From: Sporosarcina jeotgali
GTDB taxonomy: Bacteria; Bacillota; Bacilli; Bacillales_A; Planococcaceae
Reading direction: 5' to 3'
Length of the DNA: 64,000 nt
NCBI RefSeq assembly: GCF_033304595.1
Contig: NZ_CP116341.1
Coordinates: 1,407,001-1,471,000, forward strand
Shown here: in pieces, positions 17,620 through 25,710 of the stretch
How positions within the stretch are numbered: position 1 is the stretch's first letter
How the letters are laid out: each line of letters starts with the position of its first letter
Translations under genes and position numbers: made by a program
Notes under the pieces: generated by a model
What the model was told of the DNA's origin: nothing
The model's input: only the letters and a program-made list of their open reading frames with translations
Database searches by the model: none

Positions 17620-18094
17620 TGCAGCGTATTGGACAAAACAATTAATGCTGGAAAGCCATCCTGAAGGCGGCAGCTTTGCCAGCTCTTATGCAGCTGGAAG
17701 TACGATTGATACACCTGCGGGAGCAAGACCGCTTTATACAAGCATCTATTTCATGTTAGCGGACGGAGAAGTTTCCCATTTTCATCAGCTGCAGTCAGAC
17801 GAACTCTGGTATTACCACGATGGAAGCGCGCTGACTGTCCATAAGATTTCAGCTGATGGTGAGTATTCAGCAGTGAAATTAGGATTGGACATGGAACAAG
17901 GTGAACAACCGCAAATACTTGTCCCTGCAGGGGCTATATTTGGTTCATCTATGATTGAAAGCGGCGATTATGCACTTGTAGGCTGCATGGTTTCACCTGG
18001 GTTTGATTTTGAGGATTTTAAGTTGTTCACTGAAGAAGAATTGGTAGAGCGATTCCCGCAGCATGAAACGATCATTAAAAAGATGACGCCATAA
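17609..18094 (+). CDS. DUF985 family cupin
   Basis: A 161-aa single-domain cupin. HPEGGSF near the N-terminus, SHFHQLQSDELWYYHDG in the middle and the closing VGCMVSPGFDFEDF are characteristic of DUF985 (yeast YML079w-like). The family binds small ligands in a beta barrel and its reaction is unknown. The start overlaps the preceding gene by 11 bp and has GAGGAGG upstream, so it is translated from the helicase operon. Its link to the helicase may be only positional. A strong terminator follows. Confidence 0.85.
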   Translation: MKRNAAYWTKQLMLESHPEGGSFASSYAAGSTIDTPAGARPLYTSIYFMLADGEVSHFHQLQSDELWYYHDGSALTVHKISADGEYSAVKLGLDMEQGEQPQILVPAGAIFGSSMIESGDYALVGCMVSPGFDFEDFKLFTEEELVERFPQHETIIKKMTP

Positions 18095-18129
18095 AAAGAC
18101 GTTCAGCCGTATAGGCTGAACGTCTTTTT
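18093..18129. terminator. Bidirectional terminator
   Basis: A perfect 16-bp stem (18093-18108 with 18114-18129) with A and T runs on opposite sides, between convergent genes. Confidence 0.92.
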
Positions 18130-18136
18130 AACTAAT

Positions 18137-19129
18137 TTATTCCTGGTCTGTATTCATTTCAATATTTTTATCCGACGGTGTGGAGGTGCCGGATTTAGAT
18201 GATAAAAAGTCATTAAGGGCCTGTGTGTTTTCATCAAAATCAATAGTCAGTACTTGACCGACTCCGGGGATCCTTTGATTTTCGTCAAATGACCCATCGA
18301 TCGGCAAGCGCATAGATTCAATACCAGAATCTTTGTTGTCCAATAGGCCCTTACCTATCGACAGCATGGTTTTCTTATCTAGGTTTGTCGTCACATAGCT
18401 ATCTGCCATACCAAGTAATTTAGGAAGGCTTAGCAAGCTGTGAAGACTGACAGCTTCTGCTTTAAGCTTAGCAAGTGCTTCTTGCTGACGTTCTACACGT
18501 CCGAAATCACTTTTGCTGTCATGACGGAATCGTACATAACCTAGCAGTTCATTTCCGTGCAGGCGTTGAATTCCTGGTTCTAGTGTCATGTTAATGCCGT
18601 GCGACATTCGATATGGGATATCAACTTCAATGCCGTCTGGTGCTACTACATCGACCATTTTGGGGAATCCATCGAAATTGACTTCTGCGTAATAATGGAT
18701 GTCGATTCCAAAGTTCTCTTTAATTGTTTTTCGCACAAGTTCTGGTCCGCCGATAGAGTAAGCGGCATTCATTTTATGTTTTCCGTGCCCAGGGATCTCT
18801 ACATAAATGTCACGCATCACAGAAACGGTTTTCAATTCTTTAGTATCCTGATTATAATGTGCAATCATCAATGAATCGGATCTTCCTTCATCGTCTTTAG
18901 GACGTGCATCAGATCCTAATAATAAAATATTGATCTCTCCATATTGAGGTTCAGGAGCGTTAAATATATCTTCTTCACCTTTATCGGGCTTTTCACCTGC
19001 AAGGGACTGTCCTGCTTTAAACTGATTAATCCCGAAATAAGCTGCACCGCCGATAAGGAGGAATAGTATGAGCAAGGTTATCCAGACTTTTTTCTTTTTT
19101 TTACGTGTTCTGCGTTCAGAACGGTTCAT
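18137..19129 (-). CDS. LytR-CpsA-Psr (LCP) family cell-wall glycopolymer ligase
   Basis: A 330-aa type II membrane protein: a Lys/Arg-rich cytoplasmic tip, one membrane helix at about 15-35, then an extracellular LCP domain. LCP enzymes move teichoic acid or other glycopolymers from the lipid carrier to peptidoglycan. The phosphate-binding residues are in place: GSDAR near 74, GRSDSL, MRDIYVEIPG, KMNAAY, and the closing FRHDSKSDFGRVERQQ. The C-terminal tail is Ser/Thr-rich. It corresponds to TagT/U/V of B. subtilis; which paralogue cannot be told. Start follows AGGTGG. Confidence 0.9.
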   Translation of the reverse strand: MNRSERRTRKKKKKVWITLLILFLLIGGAAYFGINQFKAGQSLAGEKPDKGEEDIFNAPEPQYGEINILLLGSDARPKDDEGRSDSLMIAHYNQDTKELKTVSVMRDIYVEIPGHGKHKMNAAYSIGGPELVRKTIKENFGIDIHYYAEVNFDGFPKMVDVVAPDGIEVDIPYRMSHGINMTLEPGIQRLHGNELLGYVRFRHDSKSDFGRVERQQEALAKLKAEAVSLHSLLSLPKLLGMADSYVTTNLDKKTMLSIGKGLLDNKDSGIESMRLPIDGSFDENQRIPGVGQVLTIDFDENTQALNDFLSSKSGTSTPSDKNIEMNTDQE

Positions 19130-19304
19130 AGTGCCACCACCTGTAATTGGTTCCGCAATCGTGCGGTTTACTGCTTAATAAGTAGGACGCATCTTTAAGA
19201 GAAATGTTTTCTCTCATTATTTATTTGTCTCTAACTAATGAAGCATACGATGGAATTCAACATTTTGCAATACTTAACTGCTTTCTCTTTGATTAGGATT
19301 GCGA

Positions 19305-19333
19305 TTGCATCCAAAGGGTATGCTAGTTATAAT
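19305..19333 (+). promoter_or_regulatory. Promoter of the yitT-family gene
   Basis: TTGCAT (19305-19310), 17-bp spacer, TATAAT (19328-19333). The transcript would begin near 19340, giving a leader of about 130 nt. Confidence 0.65.
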
Positions 19334-19339
19334 AGCAAT

Positions 19340-19418
19340 TGAATAGATGCATGACTCACCCTTTTATATGGGTGTGACGGACTGTCCCTGTCTTTTCCGT
19401 CAGACAGGACTTTTTTTG
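19340..19418 (+). promoter_or_regulatory. Candidate attenuator leader of the yitT-family gene
   Basis: The leader holds a small hairpin (CACCC/GGGTG), then a terminator (GTCCCTGTC 19384-19392 with GACAGGAC 19403-19410, then seven Ts). The terminator loop contains TCCGTCA (19396-19402), which is perfectly complementary to TGACGGA (19375-19381) just upstream. The two pairings exclude each other, as in a riboswitch or protein-controlled attenuator. I do not recognise a known riboswitch class. Confidence 0.55.
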
Positions 19419-19469
19419 TTTTCTCTAATTCAAATTTAGAATCTGGATGGTATTGAAAGGAGATGTACG

Positions 19470-20327
19470 ATGTTTTTTATTGAAGCAAAACGAATTGTTA
19501 CCGTGATTTTAGGTGCGTTATTATTATCGGTATCTCTGAACTTGTTCCTCATTAATGCAAACGTTTATGCAAGTGGTTTCGCAGGGATCGCCCAGCTGCT
19601 TTCAAGTGTTCTCGCGGACTTTGCGGGGATAACTGTTTCTACTGGTATACTGCTCCTAGTACTGAACGTTCCAGTGTTCATATTAGGGTGGTTTAAGGTA
19701 GGGAAAGGCTTTACCATTTACAGTATCGTTTCTGTAATTTTCACAACAATTTTCATGGGTATTATCCCAGTCATGTCATTATCTGATGATATCATCCTTA
19801 ATGCTGTATTTGGCGGAGTCATAGGTGGGGTCGGTGTTGGTATTTCATTGAAACTGGGTGCCTCAACTGGTGGTATGGATATTGTTGCGATGGTCTTGTC
19901 GCGCTTACAAGATAAGCCGATAGGTACTTATTTCTTGTTGTTGAACGGAATTATTATTGTAGCAGCTGGATTTTTGTATGAACCCGAAAATGCGTTATAC
20001 ACGATGGTCGCGCTTTATGTTTCAACAGCCGTAATTGATGCAATTCATACACGTCATGAAAAAGTGACTGCGATGATTGTTACTCGAAAAGCGGACGAAT
20101 TACAGGCTGCGATACATGATCAAATGGTCCGCGGAATAACGATTATTCCAGCCAAGGGCGGCTATACGAAAGAAGAAAAGAACATGTTGTATTTGGTGAT
20201 TACAAGATATGAACTATACGACTTGGAAAAGATTATTAGTGAAGTCGATCCAAACGCATTTGCTAATATTGTTCAGACGGTAGGCATTTTTGGCTTCTTC
20301 CGCCGAGAAGGTCAATCGATCACATAA
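19470..20327 (+). CDS. YitT family membrane protein (DUF161/DUF2179)
   Basis: A 285-aa protein with five or six membrane helices in the first 180 residues (including VYASGFAGIAQLLS and LGASTGGMDIVA, both typical) and a soluble C-terminal DUF2179 domain from about 195 (RGITIIPAKGGYT). The family is widespread in Firmicutes with several paralogues per genome and no firmly assigned transport substrate. Start follows AAAGGAGATG. The gene stands alone behind a leader with a terminator, so its expression is probably conditional. Confidence 0.88.
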   Translation: MFFIEAKRIVTVILGALLLSVSLNLFLINANVYASGFAGIAQLLSSVLADFAGITVSTGILLLVLNVPVFILGWFKVGKGFTIYSIVSVIFTTIFMGIIPVMSLSDDIILNAVFGGVIGGVGVGISLKLGASTGGMDIVAMVLSRLQDKPIGTYFLLLNGIIIVAAGFLYEPENALYTMVALYVSTAVIDAIHTRHEKVTAMIVTRKADELQAAIHDQMVRGITIIPAKGGYTKEEKNMLYLVITRYELYDLEKIISEVDPNAFANIVQTVGIFGFFRREGQSIT

Positions 20328-20333
20328 CATCAG

Positions 20334-20367
20334 AACACCCTGCTTTTGAAAGAAGCAGGGTGTTTTT
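20334..20367. terminator. Bidirectional terminator
   Basis: A 12-bp perfect stem (20334-20345 with 20353-20364) with T run, between convergent genes. Confidence 0.9.
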
Positions 20368-20520
20368 TTATTTTCTCTTTTGGTTTTCGGATTTTCTGAA
20401 AAGCTCTTTTAGCGCTTCACGTTTTTCACCATACGTGGAATAATCTTCTGAAAATTCTTCGCGTCCTGGTAAAGCAGGAGGCTTATTTGTTTTCTCACCA
20501 TCAATATTGCGTTTAGCCAT
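20368..20520 (-). CDS. Small basic protein, 50 aa
   Basis: Start ATG 20520 is preceded by GGGAGGTGG at a good distance; the longer upstream frame includes that site and is not used. The product is short, highly charged and soluble, with a central PPALPGREEF segment and a Lys/Arg-rich end. I do not recognise it beyond being like small uncharacterised Bacillales proteins. It shares the terminator with the convergent yitT-family gene. Confidence 0.65.
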   Translation of the reverse strand: MAKRNIDGEKTNKPPALPGREEFSEDYSTYGEKREALKELFRKSENQKRK

Positions 20521-20621
20521 TATTTCCACCTCCCTTTCTTCAAAGTATGTACCGCATAGAATGCTTTTAGTCACCGGTTGTTGCTGGGTGCCATACTTAT
20601 AGAGTGAAAGGGGAGGATGGA

Positions 20622-20924
20622 TTGGTAACCGTAACTTCAGTGCAGATTGAAGGGCACAGTTTTACAGCTGTTTCCGTTTCGCTTCCGAAAACTACATTGC
20701 TGACAGTTTCGAACGAAAATGGGTATATTATGTGTGGGGCACTTGACGTTGGACTGTTAAACCGTCTGTTAAAAGACCGTAAAATTGTGGCGGGACGTGC
20801 GACTGGTGTGAAGACAATTGAAGAGTTGCTTGCTGCGCCGCTCGAATCAGTAACCTATGAAGCAGAAGCTTGGGGAATTCAGGCAGGAATGACTGGAGAA
20901 CAGGCATTGTTGAAGATGATTTAA
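20622..20924 (+). CDS. yunC: YunC family protein (DUF1805)
   Basis: A 100-aa soluble protein. TTG 20622 is preferred because AGGGGAGG lies about 7 nt upstream; the frame from 20604 would contain that site. The sequence closely follows B. subtilis YunC: the strand GYIMCGALDVGLLN, the segment IVAGRATGVKTIEELL, and the end ESVTYEA. The family's function is unknown. It is a single gene, divergent from the 50-aa protein, and has its own strong terminator. Confidence 0.88.
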   Translation: MVTVTSVQIEGHSFTAVSVSLPKTTLLTVSNENGYIMCGALDVGLLNRLLKDRKIVAGRATGVKTIEELLAAPLESVTYEAEAWGIQAGMTGEQALLKMI

Positions 20925-20939
20925 CGTATATAAGGATGC

Positions 20940-20983
20940 AAAACGAGAATTTCGGTGATCCATCGAAATTCTCGTTTTGTTTT
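20940..20983 (+). terminator. Terminator after yunC
   Basis: A perfect 15-bp stem (20940-20954 with 20964-20978) with T-rich tail. Confidence 0.9.
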
Positions 20984-21056
20984 TGACACATTAACTCAAT
21001 TAGTTTGTTTGGAATCATGGATTATTGTTGCGAATCGGCACCTGATGTTTTATGAT

Positions 21057-21075
21057 GAGAATGAGAAACAATCTC
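21057..21075. promoter_or_regulatory. Possible Fur-like box
   Basis: GAGAATGAGAAACAATCTC agrees with the Fur consensus at 13 of 19 positions and is itself a near palindrome. It is upstream of a small membrane protein and the heme-degrading monooxygenase hmoB. Much weaker than the box at 745. Confidence 0.3.
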
Positions 21076-21140
21076 AATGACTACATAATCGCCATGCGGT
21101 AAACTGTGAAATGTCTTTCTGCATGGGAAAGGTGAGTGCT

Positions 21141-21317
21141 ATGAAAAAAATCATTATTGCTGCAATAGTATGCGGCGTTGCATTAGCAGCTCTTGCAACC
21201 AGTCCTATCTCAGGAGCTTTTACTGACGGTCTGATCTCGGGGCTGCTGGTTATTACGATTTTAGCAGGCTCATCGGCCATCATTGCAATTAAAGACCGCA
21301 GGAAACAAGCGTGGCAT
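21141..21317 (+). CDS. Small membrane protein, 58 aa
   Basis: ATG 21141 is chosen because AAAGGTGAG lies 6-9 nt upstream. The product has two hydrophobic helices (IIIAAIVCGVALAALA and LISGLLVITILAGSSAIIAI) and a basic end, so it is an integral membrane protein with no recognised family. A possible Fur-like palindrome is about 70 bp upstream. It is followed by a short hairpin terminator at 21338-21364, which sets it apart from hmoB. Confidence 0.6.
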
Positions 21318-21337
21318 TGAACAAATGATCTGAATGG

Positions 21338-21364
21338 AGCCGGCAGGTGATTTCTGCCGGCTTT
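21338..21364 (+). terminator. Terminator after the small membrane protein
   Basis: A 9-bp perfect GC-rich stem (AGCCGGCAG with CTGCCGGCT) and a short T tail. Confidence 0.65.
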
Positions 21365-21412
21365 GCTATTTAAAATGCAACTCGTTTCATTCAGTCAGAT
21401 AGGGGACAGTTT

Positions 21413-21916
21413 ATGAATATTCATGTAACGTACGGAGATGTATCAGAACTAAAATCAATTAAAGACAGTTTAACAACAGAGCATCTCGTTCTGATGGAAC
21501 TTGGAAACGAAGCAGCACTCATCCAGGAAAACGATGGCTCTGCAGGGTTTGCTGAAGCAGATTCCTATACAGTACTCGATGCTTCAGGTGAAATCACTGA
21601 TGGAAACTATGCAGTTTTCAATAATATCCCGGTCACTCAAGAGGGAAGAGAAGTTTTTGAACAACGCTTCATGGGACGTGCTAGACAAATTGAAAACACA
21701 GAAGGATTTTCTGCTATCCGTGTTTTGCGGCCATTAGAAAGCGATACGTATGTTATTTTGACAATGTGGAATGATGAAGCATCTTTCAAAGCATGGCAAA
21801 CTTCTCAAGCTTACGCAACTGCACACCAAAAGCGTGGTACTGATGAAGGTATTGATAAAAAACCAAACATTTTTTCACGCCCCTCGTTTGTAACAACTTA
21901 CAAGAAAATAGATTGA
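21413..21916 (+). CDS. hmoB: Heme-degrading monooxygenase HmoB
   Basis: A 167-aa protein matching B. subtilis HmoB (YhgC) over its whole length. The first 60 residues form a degenerate N-terminal domain; the ABM-type ferredoxin-like domain (about 65-160) contains FNNIPVTQEGREVFEQRF, FSAIRVLRPLESDTYVILT and the end FSRPSFVTTY. The family opens the heme ring to free iron. The start follows GGGGA. It is flanked by terminators and is a single gene; the weak Fur-like box upstream would suit iron control but is not close to this start. Confidence 0.9.
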   Translation: MNIHVTYGDVSELKSIKDSLTTEHLVLMELGNEAALIQENDGSAGFAEADSYTVLDASGEITDGNYAVFNNIPVTQEGREVFEQRFMGRARQIENTEGFSAIRVLRPLESDTYVILTMWNDEASFKAWQTSQAYATAHQKRGTDEGIDKKPNIFSRPSFVTTYKKID

Positions 21917-21928
21917 ATGAACATTTCT

Positions 21929-21966
21929 AACCGATTTCCTGCTTATCTCAGGGAATCGGTTTTTTC
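21929..21966 (+). terminator. Terminator after hmoB
   Basis: A 13-bp stem (21929-21941 with 21949-21961, one wobble) followed by Ts. Confidence 0.85.
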
Positions 21967-22043
21967 TTTTGCATCATATAGATGTTTAAAAAGGATACTT
22001 GAGTGAAAGAGAACACTATAGGTTGAATCAAGGAGGCGTAAAA

Positions 22044-22646
22044 ATGAAGACAAGGCTAACAATTCTTCCTTCTATTGGTCTTATGTTCGCTTTAGCAGCA
22101 TGCGGAGCTGAAGACAATGCGGATCAGGTGACACAAAATGGAGACGTAGAAGACAGTAATAAGGTATCTGGTACAGAAAGTGAAATGCAGCAGAAATCAT
22201 TTACAGTTTTAGTAGATTTAAAAGATACAGATGGCAAGACAACTGGAACTGCGGAATTGGAAGAGACAGATGACGGTGTCAATGTGCATGTGAAGGCTGA
22301 GGGTCTTCCAGAGGGAATGCATGGTTTCCATTTCCATGAGACTGGTGTTTGTGAGGCGCCGGATTTCGAATCTGCTGGCGGCCACTTCAACCCGGAAGAA
22401 ACGAAACACGGACTCGAAATGGAAGGAGGACCGCATGCAGGGGACATGCCGAATTTAGAAGTAGGTGAAGATGGTACGGTTGATGATGAATTTACAGCTA
22501 AGAACGTAACATTGGAATTGAATGAACCGAATTCTTTGTTAACAGATACGGGTACAGCACTTGTAATTCACTCAGGTCAAGATGACGGTAAAACACAACC
22601 GTCTGGAGATTCAGGTGAGCGGATTGCATGCGGAGTAATTAAGTGA
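22044..22646 (+). CDS. sodC: Cu/Zn superoxide dismutase lipoprotein
   Basis: A 200-aa exported lipoprotein. ATG 22044 follows AAGGAGG. The lipobox is LAAC (Cys about 17), then an acidic linker, then a SodC domain from about 50. All metal ligands appear present: the HxH pair in HFHETG, the bridging His in GGHFNP, KHG, PHAGD, and IHSGQDD, plus the catalytic Arg in GERIACGVI. B. subtilis YojM is reported to lack some copper ligands, so this protein may be more active. It would protect the cell surface from superoxide. Confidence 0.88.
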   Translation: MKTRLTILPSIGLMFALAACGAEDNADQVTQNGDVEDSNKVSGTESEMQQKSFTVLVDLKDTDGKTTGTAELEETDDGVNVHVKAEGLPEGMHGFHFHETGVCEAPDFESAGGHFNPEETKHGLEMEGGPHAGDMPNLEVGEDGTVDDEFTAKNVTLELNEPNSLLTDTGTALVIHSGQDDGKTQPSGDSGERIACGVIK

Positions 22647-22685
22647 AAAAATGGACAGCCTTGGAATCAGGTTGTCCATTTTTGT
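22646..22685. terminator. Bidirectional terminator
   Basis: AAAAATGGACAGCC pairs with GGTTGTCCATTTTT (one wobble), between convergent genes. Confidence 0.85.
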
Positions 22686-22689
22686 AGAA

Positions 22690-22980
22690 TTATATGAGTG
22701 ATGCGATAATTCCCCGTTTGTCATCGAGCAGGAATTTAATACCCGTTGCGTAAGGGTCTTGATGAAGCTGTTCTTCAATCCACAGTCGCAGTGCTTGTGT
22801 CATATCAAAAGTATTCATGTTGACGGTCATCCCGTTAACAGCAGCTTCTGCAAAAAAACCTTCGTCATCTTCATAGAACAGTTCGACTTCAACTTGTTCG
22901 GGAGTAACGGATTTGTTTTTAGCCTGCTGCAGGCAGATAGCGTTAATAATGTCTTGTTCTTCAATCATTAGTTCTGCCAT
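22690..22980 (-). CDS. YxcD family protein (DUF2653)
   Basis: A 96-aa soluble acidic protein. The pattern EEQDIINAICLQQA near the start and VELFYEDDEGFFAE in the middle fit DUF2653, a small Bacillales family of unknown function. It overlaps the 3' end of the upstream Tim44-like gene by 13 bp, so translation is likely coupled. The same two-gene order occurs in other Bacillaceae. Confidence 0.75.
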   Translation of the reverse strand: MAELMIEEQDIINAICLQQAKNKSVTPEQVEVELFYEDDEGFFAEAAVNGMTVNMNTFDMTQALRLWIEEQLHQDPYATGIKFLLDDKRGIIASLI

Positions 22981-23405
22981 CTGTGCATGTCGTCCTTATC
23001 TTGTTTCTTTTTCTTGAAGTACATGTAGGCCATACGCAGAACACCTATAACCGCGATGATCGCAAAAACATTAACAAGTAAACCTAAAATGGAACCTAGG
23101 ATACCCATGTTGGCAAACAGGCTTCCAAAAAGAATACCCGCTAGTCCGCCTAGCATAAGTCCTTTCATTAGCCCTCTGGATTTTGGTTTAGCTGTTTGTG
23201 ATCCGCTGTTTTTAGTGAAGGACGCATTATCTTTCTTCTTATCCACTGCTGGTTTGTTGAAATTGTTTTGGTTAGGTGAAAATCCTTTTTTACCGGATTT
23301 GTAGCCCTTCGCTTCAGCCGATGGGGAATGGTCGTTAAACACAATCGTGCCAATCGGTGAAAGAATGAGCGTTAGTGCTAAAAACGCTGCCGCAATTTTT
23401 TTCAT
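22968..23405 (-). CDS. Tim44-like membrane protein
   Basis: A 145-aa protein with an N-terminal signal or anchor helix (about 4-22), a basic Asn/Lys-rich spacer, then a glycine-rich hydrophobic hairpin (GLMLGGLAGILFGSLF and ILGLLVNVFAIIAVIGVL) and a Lys-rich cytoplasmic end. It matches the front part of Tim44-like proteins but lacks the C-terminal Tim44 fold, so the name gives no function. It is the first gene of a pair with the DUF2653 gene. Confidence 0.7.
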   Translation of the reverse strand: MKKIAAAFLALTLILSPIGTIVFNDHSPSAEAKGYKSGKKGFSPNQNNFNKPAVDKKKDNASFTKNSGSQTAKPKSRGLMKGLMLGGLAGILFGSLFANMGILGSILGLLVNVFAIIAVIGVLRMAYMYFKKKKQDKDDMHRWQN

Positions 23406-23498
23406 GAATTAGTCAAACCTCCGATGAAGTAATGGATTGGTTTCAATCCTCTTCACCATTGTACAGCAGAATGATTAAAAGTTAAAATAGTTTACTTA

Positions 23499-23654
23499 TC
23501 ACACTTGAGGCACAAACGTTTTGCAGTCTGTTTCACTGCTGGACTTCGCGTGGTTGCCTTTCTTGCTGACGACATAAATTTCGTCCGCGTCACACTTGTT
23601 TCCTTCAGACCAAAACTTGCAGTTGTTCACTTCACATCGAATTCGTTGTCCCAT
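23499..23654 (-). CDS. DUF1540 small cysteine-rich protein
   Basis: A 51-aa protein: ATG 23654 to TGA 23499, with AAAGGAGGTGC directly upstream. Cysteines at residues 7, 12, 21 and 44 fit the DUF1540 pattern (C-x4-C-x8-C...C), probably a small metal-binding fold. The domain is common in spore-formers, sometimes as tandem copies. Stands alone. Confidence 0.8.
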   Translation of the reverse strand: MGQRIRCEVNNCKFWSEGNKCDADEIYVVSKKGNHAKSSSETDCKTFVPQV

Positions 23655-23897
23655 TTAAAGCACCTCCTTTTTCTCTAGGATGTGCTGGAAACAGGTCACT
23701 ATACTGCGAAAATAAATATTAATTAAATGCCAAACTAAAAACTTGAAGTATATGAAAAAGAGGCGTATAGTGACTTGATGGTAATCAGATTAGGTGATTA
23801 TGACATGCGGATATGTAAAAGTTCTTCTTAATAATTCAGCACATAGTTTACCTAGTTCCTGAACAAAATACATTAAACTAAAAAAGGGGATTTGCAC

Positions 23898-24347
23898 ATG
23901 ACTACGCCGCTCAATCCTGAAGAAGCAGCAAATGTTGCTACAGAAGGCACACAGCTACCTTCCGATCAAAAACAAGATATTTTAGACCAGTTGCTAAAAC
24001 CAGAAGTCCAAGAATCGTTGACGACTCTTGTTGAAAAACTTCCGCAGCTAACAGAGCTTGTTGACTTAATGACAAAATCTTACGATGTTGCTAAGGCAGT
24101 TGCAACAGACGAAGTATTGGTAAACGATACAACTGAATTCATGAAAGAAATTGTAGGACCTGTAAAAGATTCTGCAAAAAATATGGCAGCAACTGTTATC
24201 GAAGCAAAAGATCTTGCATCAAAAAATACAGAAACAATCGGTTTGTTTGGTCTAATGAAGATGATCAAAGATCCTGAAGCTCAACGCATTTTCCGTTTCT
24301 TAAGTGCTTATCTAGAAATTGCTGGACAACGCAACCATACAAAATAA
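23898..24347 (+). CDS. DUF1641 family protein
   Basis: A 149-aa helical cytoplasmic protein. ATG 23898 follows AAGGGGA by 7 nt and is preferred over the TTG two codons earlier. DUF1641 (YrhD-like) proteins are found beside oxidoreductases, and the segment IGLFGLMKMIKDPEAQRIFRF near the end carries the family motif. The next gene, a type II NADH dehydrogenase, begins 35 bp downstream with its own ribosome site, so the pair is one transcript. The protein may help place or regulate the dehydrogenase; no reaction is known. Confidence 0.82.
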   Translation: MTTPLNPEEAANVATEGTQLPSDQKQDILDQLLKPEVQESLTTLVEKLPQLTELVDLMTKSYDVAKAVATDEVLVNDTTEFMKEIVGPVKDSAKNMAATVIEAKDLASKNTETIGLFGLMKMIKDPEAQRIFRFLSAYLEIAGQRNHTK

Positions 24348-24382
24348 TTCGAACTAACTATTTAGTAGAAGGGGACTAGACA

Positions 24383-25567
24383 ATGACCAAACACATCGTT
24401 ATTTTAGGAGCAGGTTATGGCGGTCTTTTGACAGCGCTCAACGCTCGTAACTTCCTGTCAGAAAGTGATGCAACCATCACACTTGTCAACCAAACACCAA
24501 CTCACCAAATTATTACTGAGCTCCACCGTTTAGCTGGAGGAACAACTAGCGAAGGTGCTGTTGCACTCCCTCTTGAAAAACTTCTTGCTGGTAAAAGTGT
24601 AGAGCTGAAAATCGCTACAGTTGAAAACTTCGACGTGAACACGAAAAAAGTAAACTTAGCTGGCGGAGAAACACTTACTTATGATGCTCTAATTGTAGCT
24701 TTAGGCAGTAAAACAGCGTACTTCGGAATTCCTGGACTTGAAGAAAATAGTATGGTCCTTAAATCTGCTCGTGAAGCAAATGCAATCTTTAAGCACATTG
24801 TAGATCGCATTAAAGCTTACGCAACTTCTCATGATGAAGCAGATGCCACAATTATGATTGGCGGCGGTGGATTAACTGGCGTTGAGCTTGTTGGTGAAAT
24901 CGTAGACAATATGCCTAAAATTGCACGTGAGCACGGTGTAAACCCTGCTGATTTGAAGATTATGCTAGTTGAAGCAGGTCCGAAAATCCTTCCAGTACTG
25001 CCTGATCACTTGATCGAGCGTGCAACTGAAAGTCTTGCAAAACGCGGCGTTGAGTTCTTAATCGGACTGCCTGTTACAAATGTTGAAGGCAACGAAATTT
25101 CATTGAAAGACGGTCGTGTCATCAAAGCGAATACATTCGTTTGGACAGGTGGCGTTACTGGCAATCCACTCGTTGGAGAATCTGGTATTGAAGTCGACCG
25201 CGGCCGTGCAACTGTAAACGAATTCCTTCAATCTAAATCACATCCTGATGTATTTGTTGTTGGTGACAGTGCTGTTGCTTTCCCTGCAGAAGAGGGAGCA
25301 CGTCCATACGCACCAACTGCTCAGAATGCTTGGCAGATGGGCGAACTAGTTGGTTACAACGTTTACGCATTGCTTACTGGAAAATCCATGGAAGTGTTCA
25401 ACCCAGTAAACTCTGGTACACTTGCCAGCCTTGGCCGTAAGGATGCAGTAGCATCAATTGGCGGAAACAATACTTCCCTAAAAGGTATGCCGGCTTCATT
25501 GATGAAAGAAGCAAGTAACATCCGCTACTTGACTCACATCAAAGGATTATTCGGTCTCGCTTACTAA
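24383..25567 (+). CDS. Type II NADH:quinone oxidoreductase (NDH-2)
   Basis: A 394-aa flavoprotein that oxidises NADH and reduces menaquinone without pumping protons, attached to the inner face of the membrane. FAD motif GAGYGG at 9-14, NADH motif GGGGLTGVELVGEI near 161-174, and the FAD-closing VVGDSAV near 292. The C-terminal region NIRYLTHIKGLF is the membrane-binding helix area. The length is usual for the family (YumB/YutJ/Ndh). Cotranscribed with the DUF1641 gene. Which paralogue this is cannot be decided. Confidence 0.88.
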   Translation: MTKHIVILGAGYGGLLTALNARNFLSESDATITLVNQTPTHQIITELHRLAGGTTSEGAVALPLEKLLAGKSVELKIATVENFDVNTKKVNLAGGETLTYDALIVALGSKTAYFGIPGLEENSMVLKSAREANAIFKHIVDRIKAYATSHDEADATIMIGGGGLTGVELVGEIVDNMPKIAREHGVNPADLKIMLVEAGPKILPVLPDHLIERATESLAKRGVEFLIGLPVTNVEGNEISLKDGRVIKANTFVWTGGVTGNPLVGESGIEVDRGRATVNEFLQSKSHPDVFVVGDSAVAFPAEEGARPYAPTAQNAWQMGELVGYNVYALLTGKSMEVFNPVNSGTLASLGRKDAVASIGGNNTSLKGMPASLMKEASNIRYLTHIKGLFGLAY

Positions 25568-25578
25568 AAACTACAAGG

Positions 25579-25626
25579 GCTGACAGGTAACTTCAGTGCA
25601 TACTGAGTTCTCTGCCAGCTTTTTTT
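25579..25626 (+). terminator. Terminator after the NDH-2 gene
   Basis: Outer stem GCTGACAG/CTGCCAGC with one mismatch, inner stem CAGT/ACTG, then six or more Ts. Confidence 0.7.
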
Positions 25627-25710
25627 CATGATTTTAAGAACCATTCTGCAGGATGTTGTATAAGATATTCTGATTATGATTCATCACTAATAGTCAGAAC
25701 GATTTGTCAT

